In this document: positions 39,766 to 47,975 of the stretch, piece after piece
How the letters are laid out: every line of letters begins with the position of its first letter
Numbering within the stretch: position 1 is the first letter of the stretch
Made by a program: the position numbers and the translations under genes
DNA from: MGBC131033 sp910585655
GTDB lineage: Bacteria > Bacillota > Clostridia > Lachnospirales > Lachnospiraceae
DNA: 48,039 nucleotides
Assembly: GCA_949502025.1 (NCBI GenBank)
Contig: CATBCG010000034.1
Location: forward strand, 1 to 48,039
Direction of reading: 5' to 3'
Notes under the pieces: generated by a model
Databases searched by the model: none
What the model was told of the DNA's origin: nothing
Seen by the model: only the letters and a program-made list of their open reading frames with translations

Positions 39766-42008
39766 ATATCCGATATGAGGAGACGAACCGGGTGTTCCGG
39801 CTGGATACGCCCAACACGTCTTATTTGATAGGAATAGTGGATAACGAGCAGTTTTTAGGGCATATTTATTACGGGAAGCGGATTTCGGATATGGATATGA
39901 CATATTTGCTTCGGATTTCCGAGCCGCCGTTTACGCCGTCCGTCCTTAATCGAGAGCGGGTTTCCTTTTTATGGAGCTTTCCGTTTGAATATCCGACGCA
40001 TGGATTGGGCGATGTCAGAGAGGCTTGCCTGGAGGTAGAGACGCCGGGTGGGCATCATGTATGCGGACTACGTTATGTGTCACATCGCATTTATGCCGGA
40101 AAAGAAGCGCTGCCGGGGCTGCCGGCTACGTTTGGAACAGCAGAGGATTGTACGACTTTGGAAATCGTTTGTGAAGATCCGCTGCTGCAGCTTTCGGTTA
40201 CGTTAGTCTATACTGCTTTTACAAACATCGACGCGATTACCAGAAGTGTGCGGATAGAGAATGAAGGAACCGATCCGATTTATTTACAACGGGTGGCTTC
40301 GGCTTGTCTGGATATGGACAACCGGGAGTATGAGGTTATGACGCTTTCCGGCGCATGGGCGAGAGAACGGCAGGTACAGCGTCAGAAGATCGGCTACGGC
40401 AGACAAAATATGGGCTCTTTCCGAGGGGAATCCAGCCATCAGGAGCATCCGTTTTTAGCGGTGCTATCGCCAGAGACGACTGAGGAGAGCGGAGAGGTCT
40501 ATGCGATGAATTTTGTCTATTCCGGGAACTTTTTGGCGCAGGTAGAACGAAGCCAATTTGACTCTATTCGTATGACAATGGGAATCCATCCGCAAAATTT
40601 CCGCTGGAAGTTAGAAAAGGGAGAATGCTTTACGGCGCCGGAAGTAGTGATGGTCTATTCCGGGGAAGGAATCGGGCAGATGACGCGCACCTTCCACGAC
40701 CTTTACCGGAATCATCTGATCCGGGGAGAATACCGGGATACAAAGAGACCTATTTTAATCAACAACTGGGAGGCGACCTATTTTCAGTTTGATACGGAAA
40801 AGCTTTTGGAGATTGCAAGGGAAGCTTCCGGACTAGGGATTGAAATGCTGGTAATGGACGATGGATGGTTCGGAGCAAGAAACAGCGACAACTGCGGGCT
40901 GGGCGACTGGAAGGTCAACGAGGAAAAGCTGCCTGGCGGTCTTTCGTATCTGGTAGAGGAAATCAAAAAGTTAGGGATGAAATTCGGGATTTGGTTTGAG
41001 CCGGAGATGGTGTCACCGGATTCGGATTTATACCGGGCGCATCCGGACTGGGCGATCCAGGTGCCGGGGCGGGTGCCGTCGGAGGCGAGACAGCAATACG
41101 TGTTGGATATGTCCCGTAAGGAAGTTCGGGATACCGTTTATCAGATGCTGTACGAGGTATTAAAGAGCGCGGACATTTCCTATGTCAAATGGGATATGAA
41201 CCGGATTTTAACGGATTTGGGCAGCGCAGCACTTCCGGCAGACCGTCAGGGAGAGCTGTTCCACCGCTATGTGTTAGGCGTTTGTGAACTGCAGGAGCGT
41301 TTGATAACGGATTTCCCACATCTTTTGTTGGAGAACTGTTCGGGCGGAGGCGGACGCTTTGATGCCGGTATGCTTTATTACAGCCCGCAGATTTGGACCT
41401 CGGACAATACCGACGCGATAGAGCGTTTGAAAATCCAGCGCGGGACAGCGATGATTTATCCGCTTTCCGCTATGGGCGCGCATGTGGCAGACTGCCCGAA
41501 TCATACGATGGGACGGACAACTCCGTTTGCTACAAGAGGCTATGTCGCGTTAGCCGGAACGTTTGGCTATGAGCTGGACGTTACGAAAATCGCGCCGGAG
41601 GAGCGGGCGCAGATTCCGGAACAGGTCGCGCTCTACCACAAATACAACGATCTGATTCGCCAGGGAGATTATTACCGGATTGCTTCCGTGGCAGAAACGT
41701 TATCCTACGACTGCTATATGGTCGTAGCAAAGGACAAGTCCGAAGCACTTGTCACTTTTGTTCAGGTAGCTTCCCGTAATACGTTCCACAGTCTGATACT
41801 GCGTTTAAAGGGCTTGGAAGAGGAAGCTCTTTATGAAGTAGAAATAGAAGAAACCGGAAAGACGGAAAAGACCAAAAAGACGTTTACCGGAGATACTATC
41901 ATAAATACGACGTGCCATACCGGAGGCGCTTTTATGAATGCCGGACTGCTCTTATCTGGAATCCGCGGCGATTTTCAGGGACGGCTGATTCATTTGGTGC
42001 GCAAATAA
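39762..42008 (+). CDS. GH36 alpha-galactosidase
   Basis: 748 aa, intracellular (no signal). Releases galactose from raffinose-family oligosaccharides and melibiose. N-terminal beta-sandwich domain, then a TIM barrel with NNWEATYFQFDTEKLLEIA, MLVMDDGWFGARN, KFGIWFEPEMVSPDSDLY, nucleophile Asp478 in YVKWDMNR and acid/base Asp548 in WTSDNTDA, followed by a C-terminal beta domain. ATG 39762 follows GGAGG and overlaps the stop of the MIF-like gene. With the sucrose phosphorylase 16 kb away it fits growth on plant alpha-galactosides. No transporter gene is adjacent. Confidence 0.94.
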   Translation: MNIRYEETNRVFRLDTPNTSYLIGIVDNEQFLGHIYYGKRISDMDMTYLLRISEPPFTPSVLNRERVSFLWSFPFEYPTHGLGDVREACLEVETPGGHHVCGLRYVSHRIYAGKEALPGLPATFGTAEDCTTLEIVCEDPLLQLSVTLVYTAFTNIDAITRSVRIENEGTDPIYLQRVASACLDMDNREYEVMTLSGAWARERQVQRQKIGYGRQNMGSFRGESSHQEHPFLAVLSPETTEESGEVYAMNFVYSGNFLAQVERSQFDSIRMTMGIHPQNFRWKLEKGECFTAPEVVMVYSGEGIGQMTRTFHDLYRNHLIRGEYRDTKRPILINNWEATYFQFDTEKLLEIAREASGLGIEMLVMDDGWFGARNSDNCGLGDWKVNEEKLPGGLSYLVEEIKKLGMKFGIWFEPEMVSPDSDLYRAHPDWAIQVPGRVPSEARQQYVLDMSRKEVRDTVYQMLYEVLKSADISYVKWDMNRILTDLGSAALPADRQGELFHRYVLGVCELQERLITDFPHLLLENCSGGGGRFDAGMLYYSPQIWTSDNTDAIERLKIQRGTAMIYPLSAMGAHVADCPNHTMGRTTPFATRGYVALAGTFGYELDVTKIAPEERAQIPEQVALYHKYNDLIRQGDYYRIASVAETLSYDCYMVVAKDKSEALVTFVQVASRNTFHSLILRLKGLEEEALYEVEIEETGKTEKTKKTFTGDTIINTTCHTGGAFMNAGLLLSGIRGDFQGRLIHLVRK

Positions 42009-42031
42009 AATGGGTAAAAAGGAAAAAAAGA

Positions 42032-42943
42032 ATGGATGAGAAAACGCTTTTTAGTGAATTGCTTCAGGATATGTTAGAACAGGCGCAAATCAATGGCAAC
42101 CGGATCTCTCAGGCGGAAATTCACGAGTATTTTGAGGATTTGAATTTGTCAGAGGAGCAGATGAACCATATCTATGCTTATCTGGTGGCGCATCGGATTA
42201 CCGTACAGGGATTGGTATCAAGCGCAGATACCCAAAAAGCCAGCAGACAGTACCAGACGTTCGACATGATTGAAAAAACCAGAGAGGAGACAGAAGCAAG
42301 GAAAAAGTCTGTCGAGACCAATCCGGCAAAAGCGACAAAGCAAGACGAAGAAAAGAATACAGAACCAGACAGCGCTTTTTTAAAGATGTATCTGCGGGAA
42401 CTAAGGACGATGGAAAAGTTGACGAAGGAGCAGGAACGGGAGTTGGCAGAACAGTTACTCCGGCTTGCCGGCGTCATCGTCGAAAATCAGGAGACTGGTT
42501 TTACTGTGGATACTGTGGCGGACGAGCTGTTGGCAGAATTAAAGGAGCGTTTTGTTCATCATAAGCTGCGCAGTGTCGTAAAGCGAGCCAGGGCATATGC
42601 GGCAGGCGGAGAGCTGTTAGACGAACTTGTACAGGAAGGAAACATCGGGCTTCTGACAGCGTTGCAAAAGTTGGGGCAGTATCAGGAAGCGGAGATATTT
42701 TTGGTTTTTGTAGAGGAACAGATCCGTCAGGCGATGGAGGCGTATCTGGACAAAGCCTATGCGTCGGACGGAGAAGCGCAGGCTATGGTCGCCAAAGTAC
42801 ATTTTATCAGCGAAGCAGCCAAAACTATGAAAGAAGACAATGGTCAGGAACCAACACTGGCTGAACTGGCTGCTTATACCAATCTGACGGAAGAGGAACT
42901 TTTGGCGATTGTCAATTTATCGCCGGATAATTTAAAGGCATGA
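42032..42943 (+). CDS. Sigma-70-like protein lacking region 4 and key region 2.3/2.4 residues
   Basis: 303 aa. ATG 42032 has GGAAAAAAAGA upstream. The N-terminus (LFSELLQDMLEQAQINGNRI) resembles sigma region 1.1; DSAFLKMYLRELRTMEKLTK matches region 1.2; RFVHHKLRSVVKRARAYAAG and ELVQEGNIGLLTALQKLGQY match regions 2.1-2.2. Where housekeeping sigma has the aromatic promoter-melting segment (FSTYATWWIRQAI), this protein has IFLVFVEEQIRQAM, losing Tyr and both Trp. EPTLAELAAYTNLTEEELLA resembles region 3, and the protein then stops, with no -35-binding region 4. It may bind RNA polymerase core as a regulator or decoy, or be a specialised sigma. Function is not known. Confidence 0.72.
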   Translation: MDEKTLFSELLQDMLEQAQINGNRISQAEIHEYFEDLNLSEEQMNHIYAYLVAHRITVQGLVSSADTQKASRQYQTFDMIEKTREETEARKKSVETNPAKATKQDEEKNTEPDSAFLKMYLRELRTMEKLTKEQERELAEQLLRLAGVIVENQETGFTVDTVADELLAELKERFVHHKLRSVVKRARAYAAGGELLDELVQEGNIGLLTALQKLGQYQEAEIFLVFVEEQIRQAMEAYLDKAYASDGEAQAMVAKVHFISEAAKTMKEDNGQEPTLAELAAYTNLTEEELLAIVNLSPDNLKA

Positions 42944-42947
42944 AAAA

Positions 42948-42979
42948 ATAGGGTATAGCGATTGCTATGCCCTATTTTG
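42948..42979 (+). terminator. Intrinsic terminator after the sigma-like gene
   Basis: ATAGGGTATAGC pairs with GCTATGCCCTAT (one G-T pair) around GATT and is followed by TTTG. It begins 5 bases after the stop codon. Confidence 0.75.
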
Positions 42980-43052
42980 TATGCTGCCCTGCTTTGCAGG
43001 ATTCATCACAAAAAACGCTAATCTAATATCGGGCAGGAGGATAAGAGGAGAA

Positions 43053-44951
43053 ATGTGTAAAAAACAGGAAAAAGAAAAACAGAAACAAAGGAAATCCTAC
43101 AAAGTAGATCGGATGGGATTTTATATCGGGATGGTATGTCAGGAGGAGGACATTCGTTTGAGGCAGCTTTCCGAAGGTCTTTGTGGCGTTTCCTTTTTAA
43201 GTCGGATTGCGAGGGGAGAGCGGGAGGCAGAAAAGCTGTTGATGGATACGATACTAGAGCGTCTGGGAAGACCGGCGGGAATGTTTGAACGGATTTTGCC
43301 AAAGGAGGAAATCAAACCATGGCTGATGCGGGAGCAGATCCAGGACGACCTGCGGCGCGGGCGGCTGCCAGAGGCAGAGAAGTGGCTTTTGGACTATCAA
43401 GGACTGCTGAGACAAAAAAAGGGGGAAGGTGTTTGCCTACATAAGCAGTTTGCCCGGATCATGAACTTAAATATCCGTTATCAGAGAGAGGGAATATCGG
43501 CAGAGAACCAGGAGGAACTTTGCCAGGAGGTGCTTTCCGCCCTGCGTCTGACACAGCCAAGCTATGGAAAGAAGCCGCTTGCCAGCCTGCTGATGAGCCG
43601 GAATGAAATCTATCTGGTGCGAACCATTCTCTGGCTGAAAAAGCGGATCGAGGGGTGGAAGGCAGTCAGGGAAGAGTATCAGATTCTGTGGAACTATTTA
43701 CAGTCACATTTTAAGGAAAGGGAGCTTCGCGTCTGTGTACTTCCTTTTATAGCATACGATAGGGCAGAGGGAATGGCTCAGGAAGGAAACAAGAAGGAAG
43801 CGTTGCTTCTGTGCAGCCAGGCAATAGAGGAGTTGGAAGGGGAAAAACGACTGTTTTACCGGAAAGAATGTATGGCACTTGGGCAACGTTTGTTGCAGGA
43901 ATTAGGGCAGGAATGGTTTCAGGAATTGCAAAGCCTTTTTTGCAAGACAGAATCCTTGTGGATTCCATACGAAGAAGGGCATGACGTTTATTATGAAAAT
44001 CTGGTTTTAAAAAGCAGGAGGAAAATGTTGGGATTTTCCATAGAAAAGATGGCAGAGGATTGCTGCGATAAAACAAGCGTATGGAGAATGGAGAAAGAAG
44101 GAACAACATTGCAGCGGGAGAAGAGAAAACAGTTGTTGCAAAAGGTTTATTTATCAGGAGAACAGTATGATTATGAAATCATTACAGAGGATTATCGTGA
44201 CTATCAACTGCGGAGCCAAATGGGAAGAGCGCTGAATACGTCGCAATGGGAAAAGGCAGGGGAACTGCTTACTCTCTTGAAAGCCCGTGTACCAGCTACC
44301 AGAACAAATCAGCAGTATATAAAAATGGCAGAAAGTGATATCAAATCCCATTTACCGGAGGGAGATCCGGAAAAGCTGTCTCTGGAGGAGCGGATCGAAA
44401 AGTTAAAGCAGGCATTGGCAGATACGCAGCCACGGTTGGAGCTGGAGCCAGAGAAATTAGCGGTCTTTCCGGTAGGGATGTTGTCCTTAAATGAAACGGT
44501 TATTTTAAAGCAACTGGCTTCCTGTTACAAAAAACAAAAACGCTTTGTCGAGAGCCGGGCGATTCTGGAATTTATCAAACGCTGTATGGAATATGAAGGA
44601 GAGAGACCGGTGCGGGATGAAGATTTGTATACGTTGTGTATGGTAGAACTGGTAGACGTACTGGGGGAGTGTGGAGAGTACGAGGCTGCGGATAAGCTGG
44701 GGAAAACATGTCTGGAGGTAATGTTTATGCGGCAGACCTATATGCGGATGGCAAGCTGTCTTTTTAGTATGGCATGGAATACGGAGCAGCAGGAAACGCA
44801 GAAACCATTAAGCGATCCGAAAATAAAAGAAAAGTGCCTTGCCCTGCTGCATATGGCGTATCGGATAACGCATTGGACAAAAAATACAGTAGGGCAACGG
44901 TATCTGGAAAAATATGCGAAAGAAGTATATGGGGTAGAACTGGAATTTTAA
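43053..44951 (+). CDS. Multi-domain XRE/TPR-like regulator (RRNPP-like peptide-responsive candidate)
   Basis: 632 aa. ATG 43053 follows AGAGGAG. Two XRE-type helix-turn-helix segments can be read: an N-terminal one (RLRQLSEGLCGVSFLSRIARGE, about residues 30-75) and a second (SIEKMAEDCCDKTSVWRMEK, about residues 325-365). The rest is helical with TPR-like repeats, such as KKEALLLCSQAIEELEGEKR and KKQKRFVESRAILEFIKRC and GEYEAADKLGKTCLEVMFMR. HTH plus TPR-like body is the plan of Rgg/PlcR/RRNPP regulators that bind imported peptides. A small secreted-peptide gene lies convergently at its 3-prime end, overlapping by four bases. The peptide-binding idea is inference; no metal or enzyme motif is seen. 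Confidence 0.75.
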   Translation: MCKKQEKEKQKQRKSYKVDRMGFYIGMVCQEEDIRLRQLSEGLCGVSFLSRIARGEREAEKLLMDTILERLGRPAGMFERILPKEEIKPWLMREQIQDDLRRGRLPEAEKWLLDYQGLLRQKKGEGVCLHKQFARIMNLNIRYQREGISAENQEELCQEVLSALRLTQPSYGKKPLASLLMSRNEIYLVRTILWLKKRIEGWKAVREEYQILWNYLQSHFKERELRVCVLPFIAYDRAEGMAQEGNKKEALLLCSQAIEELEGEKRLFYRKECMALGQRLLQELGQEWFQELQSLFCKTESLWIPYEEGHDVYYENLVLKSRRKMLGFSIEKMAEDCCDKTSVWRMEKEGTTLQREKRKQLLQKVYLSGEQYDYEIITEDYRDYQLRSQMGRALNTSQWEKAGELLTLLKARVPATRTNQQYIKMAESDIKSHLPEGDPEKLSLEERIEKLKQALADTQPRLELEPEKLAVFPVGMLSLNETVILKQLASCYKKQKRFVESRAILEFIKRCMEYEGERPVRDEDLYTLCMVELVDVLGECGEYEAADKLGKTCLEVMFMRQTYMRMASCLFSMAWNTEQQETQKPLSDPKIKEKCLALLHMAYRITHWTKNTVGQRYLEKYAKEVYGVELEF

Positions 44952-45124
44952 CTACGTGTTTCTTCGTCATCTCCTATGTCAGGAGAACAGACGGAAATAG
45001 GAGGGGTTCCGTTTTCTGGATCGCCTGAGACTGGTTTTCCTTCCCCGTTAGGAAGAACGGTGATTGGAAGCAGCAGAAGCAGCATCATACCAAGGGAAAT
45101 AAGTTTTTTGCATTTTTTCAACAT
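44948..45124 (-). CDS. 58-aa secreted pre-propeptide, candidate signalling peptide
   Basis: A small gene encoding 58 residues on the minus strand. AGGAGG (45139-45134) stands 9 bases before ATG 45124, an ideal ribosome binding site. The product starts MLKKCKKLISLGMMLLLLLP, a basic then strongly hydrophobic signal sequence, and ends in an acidic, Pro/Gly-rich tail with one cysteine: GDPENGTPPISVCSPDIGDD, then EETRS. The stop codon overlaps the stop of the convergent XRE/TPR regulator by four bases. Its leader contains a hairpin at 45182-45214 and its likely promoter starts inside the 41-bp palindrome. Size, secretion signal and genomic position fit signalling peptides of the PapR/Shp/NprX kind; a small exported toxin or bacteriocin-like peptide is the alternative. 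Confidence 0.72.
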   Translation of the reverse strand: MLKKCKKLISLGMMLLLLLPITVLPNGEGKPVSGDPENGTPPISVCSPDIGDDEETRS

Positions 45125-45181
45125 AGATAAGTACCTCCTGATCGTTTATAGTGTGTGGTGTTTTGTAAGAAATCGCTATTT

Positions 45182-45214
45182 TTAAACGGTAATATCTGGC
45201 AGATAACCGTTTAA
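45182..45214 (-). promoter_or_regulatory. Hairpin in the leader of the peptide gene
   Basis: Arms TTAAACGGT and ACCGTTTAA with an inner ATCT/AGAT pairing. It lies 58 bases upstream of the peptide start codon on its transcript. No T-run follows, so it is probably a stability or control structure. Confidence 0.5.
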
Positions 45215-45257
45215 GGGAGCCTGAATAATTACTTTGCCAGGCTATCAAGAGTAGTAT

Positions 45258-45287
45258 AGCATAGAGAGCAAGAAAGTGTGATTGCAA
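45258..45287 (-). promoter_or_regulatory. Promoter candidate for the peptide gene
   Basis: On the minus strand TTGCAA (45287-45282) and TATGCT (45263-45258), spacer 18. The -35 box is inside one arm of the palindrome at 45280-45320. An overlapping TATACT (45258-45253) is a possible alternative -10. Confidence 0.5.
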
Positions 45288-45320
45288 ACCTGGCAAAAAA
45301 ATTTTGCCAGGTTTGCAATC
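45280..45320. promoter_or_regulatory. 41-bp perfect palindrome between divergent promoters
   Basis: Arms of 19 bp, GATTGCAAACCTGGCAAAA and its exact complement, flank AAA. A further partial copy, TTTGCCAGGC, lies at about 45232-45241. No T-run follows on either side. The -35 of the peptide gene lies in one arm and the -35 of the secreted-protein gene touches the other, so this is a good candidate operator for the XRE/TPR regulator. The binder is inferred. Confidence 0.65.
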
Positions 45321-45347
45321 GACAAAAGGAAAGAATTGGTATAGAAT
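45319..45347 (+). promoter_or_regulatory. Promoter of the secreted-protein gene
   Basis: TCGACA (45319-45324), 17 bases, TAGAAT (45342-45347). The -35 box overlaps the last two bases of the 41-bp palindrome. The gene starts 123 bases downstream. Confidence 0.55.
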
Positions 45348-45469
45348 AGATGGTAACAAGACAACCGGTTGCTTGTAAGAAACTTGTAGACAGACTATAG
45401 GAAAAAATGCAATGGAAAAAGCTATAAAGTATGGCTGATAAACTGCATAACGGAAAGGAGAAGTACCGT

Positions 45470-46267
45470 ATGAAAACAAGAGCTTTAAAGAAGATTGGTA
45501 GGAAAGTATTGGTCGGAATATTGGCAGTTGCCTGTGTTTGTTCATTAGGTAGTATTCCTATGAAGGCAAAAGCAGCGGAAATGACTCCGACAGAGAAGAT
45601 CTGGAAAGAGGTTGTAGAAGAATATGGATTGAAGCAGGAAGAGACAACCTTGGTGTATGATACAGATGGACTTGGGAGGACAACTCAGGTTCCTCAGGCT
45701 GTTAAGAGTGAGCAAGTAAATGAGGATGGAACGATTGAGGCTACGTATTATGTGCCATATGTATTAGATGAGAATGAAGAATTAGTTAATTCATTTGAAA
45801 GAGCGCAAGGACGAAGTTTTTCTGGTGATATTACTTGGGTAAGTGTTATTTTTTCTTATACAGCTATGTATGAGGTAAAACCATCTATCTATTATCTTGA
45901 ATATTTTCGTCCAACTGGACTTTCTGTGAACTACAGGATAAGTGATACTAATAAAACTCCTTCTGTTACTCAGTTTTCATGTAGATATGATATCCGTTGT
46001 AATTTATTTGCTTCTCCAGAGTGTATAAATACAGAGATTCCACCGATAGCATACTCAGATAGACATTTTTTGGTAGAAGTTGCAACAGGTACTCCGGAGC
46101 CACACCGCACTTATTACGCTTATTTTACGGATTTTCCTAATGGATATTTAGCTAGATGTGAGGGGTACGGAGTGCAGGGTGGATGGGTTATTCTTGATTT
46201 TAGATATCAGGATTCTAAAGGAAATTTAAAATCAACAAGTGACAGACAGATGATTCATAATCCATAG
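45470..46267 (+). CDS. Unknown secreted protein
   Basis: 265 aa. ATG 45470 follows AAAGGAG by 9 bases. Residues 1-35 form a clear Sec signal (RALKKIGRKVLVGILAVACV, cleavage probably after AKA before AEM). The mature part begins with a charged helix (TEKIWKEVVEEYGLKQEETT) and seems beta-rich afterwards, with several Tyr/Phe strands and four cysteines; no family was recognised. Codon use looks AT-richer than the central genes, suggesting later acquisition. It is divergent from the peptide gene and shares its palindromic control region, so it may be an output of the peptide system. Confidence 0.7.
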   Translation: MKTRALKKIGRKVLVGILAVACVCSLGSIPMKAKAAEMTPTEKIWKEVVEEYGLKQEETTLVYDTDGLGRTTQVPQAVKSEQVNEDGTIEATYYVPYVLDENEELVNSFERAQGRSFSGDITWVSVIFSYTAMYEVKPSIYYLEYFRPTGLSVNYRISDTNKTPSVTQFSCRYDIRCNLFASPECINTEIPPIAYSDRHFLVEVATGTPEPHRTYYAYFTDFPNGYLARCEGYGVQGGWVILDFRYQDSKGNLKSTSDRQMIHNP

Positions 46268-46304
46268 GGTAAATTTTATAGGATGGTAGTATTATTGTAG
46301 TTAA

Positions 46305-46364
46305 ATATCTTTCAATGGGTTTATCTGAAAATTAAGTAAAAGATTCAGATAAACCCAGAAAGAT
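46305..46364. repeat. 60-base fold-back hairpin
   Basis: Perfect 14-bp arms TGGGTTTATCTGAA and TTCAGATAAACCCA around a 14-base loop, extended after a 2-base bulge by TATCTTTC and GAAAGATA. It lies between the secreted-protein gene and the lipoprotein gene. No T-run follows, so it may be a small mobile fold-back element or an attenuator. Confidence 0.65.
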
Positions 46365-46423
46365 AATAGAGTTACAAGTGAAGTAATAAAATTGTTTTTA
46401 AGAAAGAGGGGAGGCTTTAGGTT

Positions 46424-47149
46424 ATGAAGATAAAACAGCAATTCATTCTTTTTTTCATCATTATGTTGTTTATTTCCTTCTGCGGCTGTGCCTCGAAGAA
46501 ACAAAAGCCCGATCCAGGTACGCCTGATCCAGAGCTGTCTTCCAAACCATTGGAGTTTTTTGGCTGCTCCTTTCATGATGAAGAGGGCTTTACCTTTGAT
46601 GGCTTTCCTTTGATGACAGATTATAAGATAATGAAGGAACGGATGAAGCTGACCAGGACAGAGATAGAACCGTATGTAGAGGAGGACTATGAGGGGGTCT
46701 ATGGAAAAGAACAGCATATATATTATGTTCAGGTATCTTTGGAGGACTATCCAGAAGCATTAGGGAATATTACCTACAATTTTTATAAAGAGCAGTTTGC
46801 AGGAGGAAGTATGACCATAACGTTTCCAGATTATGAAAGCGCGGTACAATATGCGAAAGAAAAGGCGGGAGTTCTATGGTCACTGCAAGAAGAAGGGTTG
46901 GAAGAGAAACTGGAAGAAAAACGGGAAAAAGGGGAATACAAAGGATATAGTATTGGTGAATCAGAACAGGCATATACCTATTCTGCAAGGAGTATTGATA
47001 AGCGAAATATCTATGTTCAGATTACAACAGCAATAAACGCATATCAAAAAGGAGTGGTGAAAATTTTCTTTTTAGAAAATACACCAATAAGTGAAGCAGG
47101 TGCGCTAAAGGGTAGTATTTATTTCGATCTAGAAGAGGAAGAGTCATAG
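46424..47149 (+). CDS. Unknown lipoprotein
   Basis: 241 aa. GAGGGGAGG lies upstream of ATG 46424. The N-terminus is basic then very hydrophobic and ends in a lipobox-like ISFCGC (Cys22), followed by a KPDPGTPDPE linker. The body is Tyr/Glu rich, mixed alpha-beta, with a charged helix of LEEKLEEKREKGEYKG; no family recognised. It is followed 20 bases later by a two-membrane-segment protein gene and probably shares a transcript with it. Confidence 0.7.
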   Translation: MKIKQQFILFFIIMLFISFCGCASKKQKPDPGTPDPELSSKPLEFFGCSFHDEEGFTFDGFPLMTDYKIMKERMKLTRTEIEPYVEEDYEGVYGKEQHIYYVQVSLEDYPEALGNITYNFYKEQFAGGSMTITFPDYESAVQYAKEKAGVLWSLQEEGLEEKLEEKREKGEYKGYSIGESEQAYTYSARSIDKRNIYVQITTAINAYQKGVVKIFFLENTPISEAGALKGSIYFDLEEEES

Positions 47150-47169
47150 ATTGATGAAAGGGTGGCAGG

Positions 47170-47916
47170 ATGAAAAAGCGGTTCTTCTATAAAATCTATT
47201 TTTTAATTGCTGGTATCTTAGTATCTGTCATAGTAATAGCCGGTTTTCAGATTTCTGCCTATTGCTACAATCAAAGGCTGGACAGCGCCTTTGTGCAAAA
47301 GCAGCCAGATAACGTATATACCAGACAAGAAGAACTGACCAAAGACACCTTGTTACGTGTAACGCCGCTTTCTCGTACGATAACAGAACAAGGAGCAGAG
47401 GAAATAAAGTTAGATGCAACCATTTGTTATTATGAAAAATCAGGAGACTGGATACCCAAAAAGATTTTCTGGAGAGGAACAAAGGTGATGACCTGCGTAG
47501 GATATATGACGGATGCTTACAAGGAAATCCGGGAAACTTATGAAGAAATCTATGGCTGGAATTTTTATCCCAGCTACCAAAGAGGTTGGAGAGTTGCGAT
47601 TCCTTTTATCACAAAAGAGGAATGGCAGAAGGGAATTGAGCCGGAATACAAGCTTTGTTATATTTGGACTGGCGATGTAAAAAAGCTGGAAAGAGCCTGG
47701 CTGGATCGGTATGGAAAAGTCTTAAAAAAAGAAGGGGTAGCCAGAAAGGACTGGTATTTAAGATCAGATAAAAGGTTGTATGAGAAGGGTTACTATCTTT
47801 CTCCCGACTTGTACCGAAGCTATTTTCCGCTTCCGGTGAAAGTCATAATGCTTGGCTGGATAGCGGCAATCGGCTGGACGCTTTTTCAAAGAATAAAAAG
47901 TGAAGTGCTATACTAA
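47170..47916 (+). CDS. Unknown membrane protein with N- and C-terminal membrane segments
   Basis: 248 aa. First membrane segment at residues about 8-30 (IYFLIAGILVSVIVIAGFQI), a large extracytoplasmic part with many aromatic residues (EEIYGWNFYPSYQRGWRV), and a second membrane segment near the C-terminus (VKVIMLGWIAAIGWTLF). No family recognised. The start ATG 47170 follows GGGTGGCAGG. It is the last complete gene before the transposase and its AT-rich composition resembles the two genes upstream. Confidence 0.65.
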   Translation: MKKRFFYKIYFLIAGILVSVIVIAGFQISAYCYNQRLDSAFVQKQPDNVYTRQEELTKDTLLRVTPLSRTITEQGAEEIKLDATICYYEKSGDWIPKKIFWRGTKVMTCVGYMTDAYKEIRETYEEIYGWNFYPSYQRGWRVAIPFITKEEWQKGIEPEYKLCYIWTGDVKKLERAWLDRYGKVLKKEGVARKDWYLRSDKRLYEKGYYLSPDLYRSYFPLPVKVIMLGWIAAIGWTLFQRIKSEVLY

Positions 47917-47975
47917 AGTTGTAACGGGAGTGGCTAATGAGATATAATAAAAATAACAAGAAAGAGGTATTCATT

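Noticed and set aside
45280..45320. Intrinsic terminator at the 41-bp palindrome
   Set aside because: No T-run follows on either strand and the genes on both sides diverge from it, so no transcript is expected to end there.
45048..45545. 165-codon minus-strand frame covering the peptide region
   Set aside because: It is out of frame with the 58-codon peptide gene, runs antisense through the start of the secreted-protein gene, and lacks a ribosome binding site; the peptide gene has an ideal one.
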